The notes beneath the pieces are model-generated. The model was given only the letters and a program-made list of their open reading frames with translations. It was not told the origin of the DNA and did not search any database. A stretch of 64,000 bases of DNA from Polyangiaceae bacterium (GTDB lineage: Bacteria > Myxococcota_A > Polyangia > Polyangiales > Polyangiaceae): NCBI GenBank assembly GCA_947475525.1, contig CANJMI010000014.1, positions 62,001 through 126,000 on the forward strand. Direction: 5' to 3'. Positions 18,697 through 27,434 of the stretch are shown piece after piece. Made by a program: the position numbers and the translations under genes. The stretch's first letter is position 1; each line of letters begins with the position of its first letter.

Positions 18697-19095
18697 TCAT
18701 TCCACGGCGGGTGGCGTAGCAGCCTTGATGTTCGAGCGCGCCCAGCTGACGGCTTCGCCACGCGACTCGAAGATGCGGTAGGGACACGGCATCGGCCCTA
18801 GCGCCAGGAGCCCCCGCAGAAAGCCACCCTGACCTTCGGTCTTCGTGACCGCGGCTATTCCCGCGCACATTCCGAATCGCCCGCCTTTTCCCGAGAAAAA
18901 GTCGCGGAGGTCGCCACGCTGCTGTGCCGTGCCGCCATCGTTTTCAGTGAGATCGATCACCAGCGCAATCGGCGCGGTCGCCTCCTGCAAGTATTTCTTT
19001 ATCCCCTTAAAGAAGTACCCGAGGTCCTCTTCGGTCGTCACACCGGAGAGCGTGATTTGTACGAGGCGGAGCGACTCATGAATCTCGATGGCCAC
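18697..19095 (-). CDS. STAS/SpoIIAA-like domain protein
   Basis: A 132-residue single-domain protein. The pattern beta strand, ETLRLVQITLSG-like opening, a helix containing YFFKGIKKYLQ, then IALVIDLTENDGG fits the SpoIIAA-like/STAS fold, where such proteins bind lipids or anti-sigma partners. The central region FSGKGGRFGMCAGIAAVTKTEGQGGFLRGLLALGP is Gly-rich. There is no kinase or anti-sigma gene next to it. It lies alone between miaA (convergent) and the sbcDC operon. The assignment rests on fold-level resemblance only. Confidence 0.5.
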   Translation of the reverse strand: MAIEIHESLRLVQITLSGVTTEEDLGYFFKGIKKYLQEATAPIALVIDLTENDGGTAQQRGDLRDFFSGKGGRFGMCAGIAAVTKTEGQGGFLRGLLALGPMPCPYRIFESRGEAVSWARSNIKAATPPAVE

Positions 19096-19177
19096 GAGGA
19101 TTGAGTCGCATCAACCGGAGCCCAACGCAAGAACTCGGCACGGCTGCATGGCCCACGGGGGAGCGCGGCCGGATCGC

Positions 19178-22100
19178 TCAGCCCTCGATCCGTAGCTGGC
19201 TCGGGCCGCCGGGCGGACCCTCGACGCGCACCTTCGTACGTATTTGGTCATCGAGCCCCGAGACGTGGCTGATGATGCCAACCTTCGCGCCACTCGTCTG
19301 AAGCGCATCGAGTACCGAGGTGGCGACCGCGAGCGTGTCGGCATCGAGCGAGCCGAAGCCTTCGTCGATGAACATCGTTCCTATTGGCGACTCGTGGCTC
19401 GCGAGCTGTGCCAGGCCGAGCGCGAGCGCGAGTGAAACAAGGAACCGTTCACCGCCGGACAAGGTGCTGACGGGCCGCACCTGCGCTGCAAACTCGCGGT
19501 CCACGACGACGAACTCGAGCTGTGGCCCTTGGGCCGAGCCCGTGTCCAACCGCTCGAGCGCGTAACGAGGGCGAAGCCTCCGAAGTTCGGCGTTTGCCGA
19601 GGCGAGCAGCGCCTCGAAGGAGAGCACCTGCGCGAACTCGGCGAAGGTGTCGCCGGCGGAGTGTCCGATCACGCTTGCGAGCTCACCCCACACGCCTTCG
19701 GCGTCTTTTATATGTGCAAGCTCGCGCTGAAGCTGCTCGCGGCGCTCCAGCTGTGAACGGTGTTCATCGGCGCGTTGTTCGCACCGCCCCACGCTATTGG
19801 CGGCCTGCTCGAGTGCTTCTTGTGTTGCGACTTCGGCCTGCGCGAGCGAGGCGTCATCCAACTCGGGTGCTCCGGCCTGGAGCTCCGCGAGGACCTTGCG
19901 CGCATCGGCCAGGCGCTGCGATTCTTGCTCGAAACCCTTCTCCACCTCGACCACGCGCGACCTCATCGCAACGAGCTCTACCTCGGGCAAAGCGAGCCGC
20001 CGCGACGCCTCCGCAGCGTCTACTCCGACGTCGGCGAGCAACGCCGCAAAGGACTCGTCGCACGCCGCGCGCTCCCGCTGCAGCTCGCCCACTTCGCGAG
20101 CGCGCTCCACCTGCGTGGCTTTGAGCCCGACCACCTGCGAGCTGCCCACGTCGAAGCTCGCGCGCGCACGCTCGAAGGCCGCAGATGCGCTGTCGGAACG
20201 GCTGATCAGGTCGGCCTCAACGACGGCGACCGTGCGTCCTGAAAAAAACGACGCCTGCTCGACCGCAAGCGCCGCGAGTCGCCGCTCGAGGTCTCCGAGC
20301 GTATCGAGGAGGGGCTTGCGGTTGGCACCGAGCAGGGCCTCCTCGTGAACGAGCCGCTCGTGCGCCTTGAGTTGCGCTGCGGCTTCTTCCTGATGCGTGG
20401 CAAGCGCGCCCGCAACTCTTTGGTAGTCGCTGACCTGCGACCGGAAGTGAAGCACCGCGCCTGGGGGATCGGCCTCGAGGCGACCACGCGCATCGGGCAG
20501 CGCCGCGAGTACAGGCGCCGCGTCCTCCAACGCCTGCGACATGCCCGCTTCGCAGCGCGCCTTCGCCTCGGCGTGCCGCTCGACGTCGCGCGACGCATCG
20601 CCGCGGACGCGCTCGCTCTCGCGGTGACCGGTCTCGCACGCCGCGAGGTCGGCCGCGGCGCGTCCGGCCTCATCCGACGCGGCGGCCTCGGCGCGGTCGA
20701 GCGCTTTGGCCTCATGGTCCGCGCCTTCGAGCGCCGCGAGCGCTGCCCGGGCCTGCTGCGCGCGGGCTTCGAGCTCTTTCGGGACGTCGAGCATGACCTC
20801 GGCCGAGGGCAACGAATCGAAGCCAACGCGAGCCTTTTCCCAGCGTGCACGTTCTCGGCCTTGCGACTCACGCGCCGCGGACACGGCCCCGCGCGCGTGC
20901 TCGAAGCTCGAGCGCGCCTCCGCCTCGCGCGCACGCCCATCCGTCACGTTCGAGCGCGCAATGGCGACAACGGCTTGCGCGCTGATGCGGGCTTCACCTA
21001 CCGCATCGAGTGTCGGCCGCCCATCCGCCGACGAGAACGGATGCTCCGCACTCCCACACACCGGACACGCCTCGCCATCGACCAAGTCGGCGCGGAGCTT
21101 CTCGAAGCTCGCGTGGAGCATTGAACGGGACCACGCGCTCTCGGCCTCCTTTTCGGCAGCCACCGCTACGCTCTCGAGCGCGACGAGCGCGGCGAGCGCG
21201 GCGCGCGCGGACAAGCCGGCCTGCTCGGCCTCCGCTTGCCGCCCCTCACACTCGAACAGGTCCAGGCCCAATGCGACGAGCCGCGTGGCGAGTTCCGAGA
21301 GGTCTTCGTGGGCTCGCAATGTTCTACCGGCTTCGAGCGTTCGCTCAACCGACACGCGGCCCCGAGCGAGCCGCGCGAGAACGCTCGCCTCTTCGAACAC
21401 GTTCTTTGCACGCGTGCTCTCGTCTTGCGCCGCGTGCACGCGCGCCGCCGCCCTCGCCGAAGCAAGCTCCATCGCCGCGGAAAGCTCGCGCGCGCGTTCG
21501 AGCGACTGCGCCATCCCCGATCGCGCGGTCGCGTGCTCGACATAGCGCGCGAACGGCACGGACCACGCGTCGACGCGCGTCGCGAGCGCCGTGGCCGCGG
21601 GATTCTCGGCGAGCCACTTCGAGCCTACGTCACTCGCCGCGACCGCAGCTCCGAGCGCGCCACGGACGACCGCGAATTCCGTCTCGATTCGCGACGCCTC
21701 GGGGAGCAACGCTTCGAGCGCCGCCAGCTCGGCTACGCGTTCCTGCGTGCGTCGCCCAAACTCCTCCTCGAGGCGCCGCAACGTCTCGAGGACTGGCGCC
21801 GCCGTTCGCCGTTCCGACGCGACGACAGCGACGGCCGACGACGCCTCGTCGCGGGACCGCGTCAGTTCGTCGAGAACGCGAATCGCCCGCGCAAGTTCAT
21901 CGGCCGTTTCCGTGTACGCGCGCTCGGCTTTCGCATGGCGTTCCGTCACTCGCGCGCGCTCGGCCTGCGGCACGCGCAGCGGCGCCACCTGCAACACACC
22001 GAGCAGGATCGCCGCAACCGGGGCAACCGCCGCCTGAAGGCGCCGGGCCTCCTCGACGAGACGAAGCCCCTCGGCGATGTGGCGCGAGGCGTCCTCGATG

Positions 22101-22900
22101 GCGCGCCAGCGAAGCCTCGCGTCACGAACGAGCGAGAGTTTTTGGGACGCCTCGCGCAGCGCCTCTTGGTTTCCTGCCTCCTCGGCCGAGAGCGTTGCAA
22201 GCTCCTCGTCAGTGAGCACCGCGCAGGCTGCCACGTTCTTACAAAGCGTATCGATCGTGCCCGCTGACTCGGCGCCGCGCTGATGCGCACGCACCGACAA
22301 GCGTCGGTAAAGCCCCAACGGATCCGTCAGCGTTTCGAGGAGTTTCGTGCGCTCTTTCGCGTTCGCTTGAAGGAACGCGGCGAACTCCCCCTGGGCGAGC
22401 AGCACGGACCGACGAAAGTTCTCGAACTCGAGCCCCGTTAGCCGAACGACCGCCTCGACCGTTTGCTTCTTCGCGTTCGCGATGACCTCGCCGTTCGCGC
22501 CGTCCACGAGCGTCATCGTCGCTTCGCTGAGCTGGCCTTTACGCGTGCCCCGCCCCACCCGGCTCACCGACCACTTCGCAAGGTACTGCTTGCCTCGCAC
22601 CTCGAAGGCGACGCACGCGTAAGCGTCAGCCGCGCCGCGCCGAACGACGTGCCGCGGATCCTGGGCGGTGAGGACGCAACCCTCGCCCGTCGCGACCTTG
22701 AACGTGCCAGCGCCCGTGCTGCGCGGCGTCTCGCCATAGAGGGCGAGGCACATGGCATCGAGAATCGTCGACTTGCCGGCGCCGGTCGCCCCGACGATTG
22801 CAAAGAGCCCGGTCCGGGCGAGAGGCCCGGAAGCAAAGTCGAGCTCAAACGGGCGGGCGAGGCTCGCCAGATTTTTACCCCCAATCGAGAGAAGCCTCAC
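19178..22900 (-). CDS. sbcC: Exonuclease subunit SbcC (Rad50-like ATPase)
   Basis: The SMC-like ATPase of the SbcCD nuclease, which cuts hairpins and protein-blocked DNA ends. It is 1240 residues. Walker A GATGAGKST is at 37-45, a long coiled coil rich in Ala, Arg and Glu follows, and the zinc hook CPVCGSAEHPF is near residue 610. The C-terminal lobe carries the signature LSGGERFLVSLALALGLA, Walker B GTMFIDEGFGSLD and a final HVSGLDDQI. It is longer than the E. coli protein (1048), mostly in the coil. The ATG overlaps the sbcD stop by 4 bases. Confidence 0.95.
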   Translation of the reverse strand: MRLLSIGGKNLASLARPFELDFASGPLARTGLFAIVGATGAGKSTILDAMCLALYGETPRSTGAGTFKVATGEGCVLTAQDPRHVVRRGAADAYACVAFEVRGKQYLAKWSVSRVGRGTRKGQLSEATMTLVDGANGEVIANAKKQTVEAVVRLTGLEFENFRRSVLLAQGEFAAFLQANAKERTKLLETLTDPLGLYRRLSVRAHQRGAESAGTIDTLCKNVAACAVLTDEELATLSAEEAGNQEALREASQKLSLVRDARLRWRAIEDASRHIAEGLRLVEEARRLQAAVAPVAAILLGVLQVAPLRVPQAERARVTERHAKAERAYTETADELARAIRVLDELTRSRDEASSAVAVVASERRTAAPVLETLRRLEEEFGRRTQERVAELAALEALLPEASRIETEFAVVRGALGAAVAASDVGSKWLAENPAATALATRVDAWSVPFARYVEHATARSGMAQSLERARELSAAMELASARAAARVHAAQDESTRAKNVFEEASVLARLARGRVSVERTLEAGRTLRAHEDLSELATRLVALGLDLFECEGRQAEAEQAGLSARAALAALVALESVAVAAEKEAESAWSRSMLHASFEKLRADLVDGEACPVCGSAEHPFSSADGRPTLDAVGEARISAQAVVAIARSNVTDGRAREAEARSSFEHARGAVSAARESQGRERARWEKARVGFDSLPSAEVMLDVPKELEARAQQARAALAALEGADHEAKALDRAEAAASDEAGRAAADLAACETGHRESERVRGDASRDVERHAEAKARCEAGMSQALEDAAPVLAALPDARGRLEADPPGAVLHFRSQVSDYQRVAGALATHQEEAAAQLKAHERLVHEEALLGANRKPLLDTLGDLERRLAALAVEQASFFSGRTVAVVEADLISRSDSASAAFERARASFDVGSSQVVGLKATQVERAREVGELQRERAACDESFAALLADVGVDAAEASRRLALPEVELVAMRSRVVEVEKGFEQESQRLADARKVLAELQAGAPELDDASLAQAEVATQEALEQAANSVGRCEQRADEHRSQLERREQLQRELAHIKDAEGVWGELASVIGHSAGDTFAEFAQVLSFEALLASANAELRRLRPRYALERLDTGSAQGPQLEFVVVDREFAAQVRPVSTLSGGERFLVSLALALGLAQLASHESPIGTMFIDEGFGSLDADTLAVATSVLDALQTSGAKVGIISHVSGLDDQIRTKVRVEGPPGGPSQLRIEG

Positions 22901-24165
22901 TCTTTTCCTCCCGGCGTAGACACGCTCGCGAGCAGCGACTGAAACGCGGTCACCAAGGCCTCGGACGGTCCTTCGTTTTGATACCGTCGCTGGTAGTGCG
23001 CGCGAAAGACGTCGACGGGATCGAGCTCTTTCAGGCTGCGCCCTTCGCCGCTGTAACCGGACGACACCGTGGTGGTCTCGGGGAAAACGGCACGCACGGC
23101 GGTGAGCCGGTAACCCTTTCCTTCGAGCGCCGCTTCGACCTCAGCGTGAAACTGCGGTCGCGGTCCGTCCGCGAGGTACCGCACCTCGACGTAGGGGCGC
23201 GCGGTCGCCGGCAACTCCGCGCGGCTCGGCAACGCGAGGAGCGCCGTCAACGCGTCGTCCATCGACGCGGGCTTGTTGCCTCGGGGCACGCGCTCGACGG
23301 CAACCCACTTCGGTAGCAGCAACGATTCGACCGCCGTTCGTACCGAGCCCTCGCTTGTGACCCGCACGACGCGATGCCGATAGTCGGCTTCGCTGACATG
23401 CATGGGCAGCGGCGAGCCCGCGTAGCACACGCCTTGACGGCCGCCGACCTGTTGCGGCCGGTGCAGATGCCCGAGCGCCACGTACGTCAACTCCTCGGGA
23501 AAGACATCGACCGGCACGCCGTCGACGTTGCCGATTCGCACATCCCGCTCGCTGTCGCTCGAGCGCTGGGTCCCCAAGAGCACCCCGTGGCCAATGGCAA
23601 AACGCGCGTGTTCGGGTCCCGCTCGCCGCGCGAGCTCGGCAAAGACGGCCTCGTGACGCGCGCGCGTCAGGGTCAGAAAAGCATCCGCCTCTTGAAGGGC
23701 CGTCAGCGTGCCGAGGTCGTCGTGACGAAGGAAGGGCACCGCTGCGACGTAGCCCCAAGGTTCGCCGTATCGAGCCCCGAGCGGAATGACGAGGCGCGCG
23801 GGGTCAAAACAGCCATCCGCCGCGCGGGCCGCGCCCACGATGTGGAGGCCAAGCGCCCGCGTCAGCGCCTCCGGAGCATCGAGCCGCGCCGCCGAGTCAT
23901 GGTTGCCCGCGATCGCGACGACGTCGCACGCTGGTCGCATCCGCACAAGCTCGGCGAGAAAGTCAAACCACAGCCGTTGGGCCGCGCTCGATGGGGCGAC
24001 CGTATCGAAGACATCGCCCGCGATGAAGAGCGCATCCGCCTCGTGCTCGCGCACCGCAAGGAGAAGCCACGCGAGGAACTGCTCGTGCTCCCATGTTCGG
24101 TCGTAGCCGTGAAAGCTCTGGCCGAGATGCCAGTCGGCCGTGTGAAGGATGCGACGCGCCTGCAT
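22897..24165 (-). CDS. sbcD: Exonuclease subunit SbcD (Mre11-like nuclease)
   Basis: The metallophosphoesterase partner of SbcC. It is 422 residues. Two-metal site motifs are HTADWHLGQ (8-16), IAGDVFD, AGNHDS and, later, IGHGVLLGTQR and ALGHLHRPQ, all in the family order. The capping domain follows from about residue 270. The C-terminus ends with SLKELDPVDVFRAHYQRRY, where SbcC usually docks. It is the first gene of the operon. TAATAT, a candidate -10, lies about 15 bases before its ATG. Confidence 0.95.
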   Translation of the reverse strand: MQARRILHTADWHLGQSFHGYDRTWEHEQFLAWLLLAVREHEADALFIAGDVFDTVAPSSAAQRLWFDFLAELVRMRPACDVVAIAGNHDSAARLDAPEALTRALGLHIVGAARAADGCFDPARLVIPLGARYGEPWGYVAAVPFLRHDDLGTLTALQEADAFLTLTRARHEAVFAELARRAGPEHARFAIGHGVLLGTQRSSDSERDVRIGNVDGVPVDVFPEELTYVALGHLHRPQQVGGRQGVCYAGSPLPMHVSEADYRHRVVRVTSEGSVRTAVESLLLPKWVAVERVPRGNKPASMDDALTALLALPSRAELPATARPYVEVRYLADGPRPQFHAEVEAALEGKGYRLTAVRAVFPETTTVSSGYSGEGRSLKELDPVDVFRAHYQRRYQNEGPSEALVTAFQSLLASVSTPGGKE

Positions 24166-24180
24166 GATGAACCGGCGCGC

Positions 24181-24186
24181 ATATTA
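24181..24186 (-). promoter_or_regulatory. Candidate -10 box for sbcDC
   Basis: TAATAT on the minus strand, 15 bases before the sbcD ATG, in an AT-richer patch between the divergent sbcD and fadD-type genes. Confidence 0.3.
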
Positions 24187-24236
24187 CCTCGGCTCGCTGA
24201 AACTTTCCGGCCATCGCCAAACCCACCACATCGGAG

Positions 24237-24242
24237 TAGCAT
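24237..24242 (+). promoter_or_regulatory. Candidate -10 box for the acyl-CoA ligase gene
   Basis: TAGCAT ends 9 bases before the ATG at 24252. No Shine-Dalgarno sequence is seen. The divergent intergenic region is only 86 bases. Confidence 0.25.
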
Positions 24243-24251
24243 TCGCCACCG

Positions 24252-25913
24252 ATGTCCAAGCTCATCCTCGACTACGTTTACGACAAGGAAGCAGCCCACC
24301 CCGATCGCGTCTATCTGACGCAACCTATCGGCAACGGCGAGACCCGTGACTACACGTGGAGTCAGGTCGTTGGCGAGGCTCGACGCATGGCCGCGCACCT
24401 TCAGTCACTTGGCCTCGAGCGCGGCGACAAAATCGCGATTTTGTCGAAAAATTGCGCACATTTCTTCATGGCAGAGCTCGCCATCTGGATCGGTGGATAC
24501 ACCACCGTCGCCATCTTCCCGACCGAAAACGCCGCCACCATCGGCTACGTGCTCGGGCACAGCGAGGCCAAGGCGATCTTCATCGGCAAGCTCGACCCCA
24601 CGTGGCCGCAGCAAGAAAAGGGGATCGGCGACGGGCCAAAACGCATCGCCTTCCCGCTCGCGCCGAAGAACGACGCGCCCAAGTGGGACGACCTCGTCAA
24701 GCAGAGCAAGCCCGTCGCCGGTAGGCCCGCGCGCCAAGGCGACGACCTCGCGATGATCATCTACACCTCCGGCTCGACGGGTCAGCCGAAAGGCGTGATG
24801 CACTGCTTCGAGAACGTGACCCGCGCGACCGAAGGCATCGTCAAAGGCGTAGCTTTCGGCGCGGACGAGCGAGCCCTCTCTTACTTGCCGCTCGCACACG
24901 TCTTCGAGCGCGCCTACATCGAGTGCGCCTCCTTCGTCGCCGGCGGCCACATCTTCTTCGCCGATTCCCTCGACACCTTCGTCGCCGATCTCAAGCGCGC
25001 CAAGCCCACTTTGTTCATCTCGGTGCCGCGCCTCTGGCTCAAGTTTCAGCAAGGCGTCCTCAAGAAGATGCCACCGAAGAAGCTCGCGAACCTCCTCAAG
25101 ATCCCAATCTTGAACAAAATCATTGCGAAGAAGATCCTCACTGGGCTCGGCCTCGAACAGGTTCGCCTCGCCGGCAGCGGCTCAGCCCCGATCCCCGCGG
25201 AGCTGATCGCCTGGTACCGCCGCCTCGGCCTGAACCTTCTCGAGGGCTACGCCATGACCGAGGACTTCGCGTTCTCGCATCTCTCGTCGAAGGAAAAAAA
25301 CGCACCCGGTTACGTCGGCTCGCCCTACGAAGGCGTGCACGTGAAGCTCAGCGAGGAGGGCGAGGTGCTGATCAAATCCCCGGGGCGTCTCGTCGGCTAC
25401 TTCAAGCAGCCTGAGCTCACCGCCGAGGTGCTCACCGAGGACGGCTACTTCCGCACGGGCGACAAAGGTGAGCGCCGCTCGGACGGCCTCTTGAAACTGA
25501 CCGGCCGCGTGAAAGAGCTCTTCAAGACCGCGAAGGGCAAGTACGTCGCCCCCGCGCCTATCGAGAACCGCATCAACGAACACGAGCTCGTGGAGCTTTC
25601 ATGCGTCTCGGGCGTCGGTCAGCCCGCCGCGTTTGCGCTGCTCGTGCTCGCCGAGGACATCCGGAACAACCTGAGCGATCCGGCGACGAAAAAACGCGTC
25701 GAAGACGAGCTCGCGCCGTTTCTGAAAACCGTCAACGCGCAGCTCTCCAATTACGAACAGCTGCAGATGTTCGTCATCGCGAAAGAGCCCTGGACGGTCG
25801 AGAACGGGATGCTCACCCCGACGCTGAAGATCAAGCGCACACCGATCGAGGCGGAAGCCAAGCCACATCTCGACGCGTGGTTCGACAACAAAAAACCGAT
25901 CATCTGGGCGTGA
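24252..25913 (+). CDS. Long-chain fatty acid--CoA ligase / AMP-binding protein (FadD-type)
   Basis: A 553-residue adenylate-forming enzyme. The AMP-binding P-loop IIYTSGSTGQPKGVMH (about 168-183), LPLAHVFERAY, the GSGSAPIPAELIAWYR helix, EGYAMTED, the GYFRTGDKGE hinge and the C-terminal LKLTGRVKELFKTAKGKYVAP are all present. These are the landmarks of long-chain acyl-CoA synthetases (the eukaryote-like FAA/ACSL branch, which reads FKTAKGKYVAP). It activates fatty acids to acyl-CoA for membrane lipid synthesis or beta-oxidation. It stands alone, convergent with the efflux operon with 18 bases between. Confidence 0.9.
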   Translation: MSKLILDYVYDKEAAHPDRVYLTQPIGNGETRDYTWSQVVGEARRMAAHLQSLGLERGDKIAILSKNCAHFFMAELAIWIGGYTTVAIFPTENAATIGYVLGHSEAKAIFIGKLDPTWPQQEKGIGDGPKRIAFPLAPKNDAPKWDDLVKQSKPVAGRPARQGDDLAMIIYTSGSTGQPKGVMHCFENVTRATEGIVKGVAFGADERALSYLPLAHVFERAYIECASFVAGGHIFFADSLDTFVADLKRAKPTLFISVPRLWLKFQQGVLKKMPPKKLANLLKIPILNKIIAKKILTGLGLEQVRLAGSGSAPIPAELIAWYRRLGLNLLEGYAMTEDFAFSHLSSKEKNAPGYVGSPYEGVHVKLSEEGEVLIKSPGRLVGYFKQPELTAEVLTEDGYFRTGDKGERRSDGLLKLTGRVKELFKTAKGKYVAPAPIENRINEHELVELSCVSGVGQPAAFALLVLAEDIRNNLSDPATKKRVEDELAPFLKTVNAQLSNYEQLQMFVIAKEPWTVENGMLTPTLKIKRTPIEAEAKPHLDAWFDNKKPIIWA

Positions 25914-25931
25914 AGGCCACTCCCATCAGCC

Positions 25932-27434
25932 CTACCGAGGCTGACTCGTCGTTGACGTAGGCCCCACGAGCGCGGCCCCGTCCGTGCCCTTCCCGCTTGC
26001 AGACGCGGCATCACGCCCGACCGCATGGGCGAGGCGCGCGCGCGCGATGCGCTGATCGACCCTCGCGCCAAGGGCATCGATTCGGGCACGCGTAAGCTCA
26101 GCCTCCGCGTCCAGAAGCTCGACGCTGGTCGCGCGGCCAACCTTGAAGAGCTCACTTCGGATCCGGTAGGAATCCTCCGCCGCCTTGAGTCCACGGCTCG
26201 TGGCGCCGACCGCAAAGTCGGCTTCGCGCACCGCGGTGTAGGTGCCCGTCACTTCGGCACGGAGGCCGTCGAGAAGGGCCGAACGCTGGGCTTCGAATGA
26301 CGCCGCGCGGGCATCCACGGCCGCCCCGCCCGCAGCGCTCGCCGCCGCGTCGTTCGGCGACCAGCTGAGCCGCAACGAGACGTCCCACGTCGTGCGAAAC
26401 TCGGCGACCTGAGGAAAAATGCGCTGATTCGGGTTCGCCGTGGTCACGTTTGCGACCGCATCCAGCCGCGGCCAAAGGCCGGCAGTCGCGACGCGCTCCT
26501 GGAAGCGTTGCGCGAGGACGAGCTCACCGACGGCCTTCACCTCGAGCCGCTGGTTTCTAGCTTCCTCCCAGAGCTTCCGCAGCTCCAATCCGGAGAACGC
26601 AGGCAGCACCTCCTCGACGCTCTCTCCGAGCTCGTAAGCCTTGCCGCTCGTGTCGTGCATCAGCGAACGGAGCCGGTCCTCGGTGACGCTGACGAGGTTC
26701 TTCGTCTTCTCGACCACAAGTTCCATCGCCGCCACTTGCGACTCAACACGCGCGATGTCCGCCGGTGACGCGTGAGCCACCGCCACGCCAAGGTGGGCTT
26801 TCGTTTGCTCCAACGCGAGCGTGGCGACCACGCCCGAGAGTCGCGTGCGAAGCCAATTGTAGTAGAGCGTGCGCGCATCCACCGCGGCCTGCAAACGCGT
26901 CGCTTCCGCGTTGAACTTTGCGGCATTCGCGGCGTTCTTCGCGGACGCGTACGCCTGCGGGATGCGCAAAAACAGGTCGGTCAGCGGAACCGCGAGCGAG
27001 CCTTGGACAACTCCGCTGTCGAGGAACACGGGAAAGCGAATCGGCGAACCATCCGCCGCCACGCCGATGACCGGCTGCACGATCGGGGAGAGCCGCGTGT
27101 AGGTAGCCGCGACCGAAAAGCGCGGGAAATAACCCAACCACGCCTGCCTGACGCCGGCTTCCGCGGCCTGCACCTCGAAGTCCTTCGCGCGGGCTTCATG
27201 GCTCGTCGTCATCGCGGCTGCGGCCACCGCGTCGGCAACGAGCCCCCCCGGCACCGTCGCGAGCACGCCTTCGGGACCGCGACCCGTGCCCACCACGGGA
27301 GCCACATCATCGGCACGCGCCGCAACCACGGGAGCCACATCATCGGCACGCGCCGCAACCGAGGTCGAGACGACACCAGCAACTGCCAGGGCGCCAAAAC
27401 AAGCGTTGATCAAACCGGTATCCATTCGCCTCAC
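25932..27434 (-). CDS. TolC-family outer membrane efflux protein
   Basis: A 500-residue outer-membrane channel. The N-terminus has a signal-like stretch (LINACFGALAVAGVVSTSVAARA), then a Pro/Val linker with an 11-residue direct repeat (ARADDVAPVVA). The remainder shows two internally similar coiled-coil halves typical of TolC/OEP proteins: QAAEAGVRQAWLGYFPRFS early on and AQRFQERVATAGLWPRLDAVANV later, plus AEDSYRIRSELFKVGRATSVELLDAEAELTRAR near the end. It is the last gene of the RND operon; its start overlaps the pump gene's stop by 4 bases. Confidence 0.9.
   Translation of the reverse strand: MRRMDTGLINACFGALAVAGVVSTSVAARADDVAPVVAARADDVAPVVGTGRGPEGVLATVPGGLVADAVAAAAMTTSHEARAKDFEVQAAEAGVRQAWLGYFPRFSVAATYTRLSPIVQPVIGVAADGSPIRFPVFLDSGVVQGSLAVPLTDLFLRIPQAYASAKNAANAAKFNAEATRLQAAVDARTLYYNWLRTRLSGVVATLALEQTKAHLGVAVAHASPADIARVESQVAAMELVVEKTKNLVSVTEDRLRSLMHDTSGKAYELGESVEEVLPAFSGLELRKLWEEARNQRLEVKAVGELVLAQRFQERVATAGLWPRLDAVANVTTANPNQRIFPQVAEFRTTWDVSLRLSWSPNDAAASAAGGAAVDARAASFEAQRSALLDGLRAEVTGTYTAVREADFAVGATSRGLKAAEDSYRIRSELFKVGRATSVELLDAEAELTRARIDALGARVDQRIARARLAHAVGRDAASASGKGTDGAALVGPTSTTSQPR
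27293..27358 (-). repeat. 33-base direct tandem repeat in the TolC-family gene
   Basis: Two perfect copies of a 33-base unit (27293-27325 and 27326-27358) sit just after the signal peptide region and encode the 11-residue repeat. A recent in-frame duplication is the simplest explanation. Confidence 0.9.
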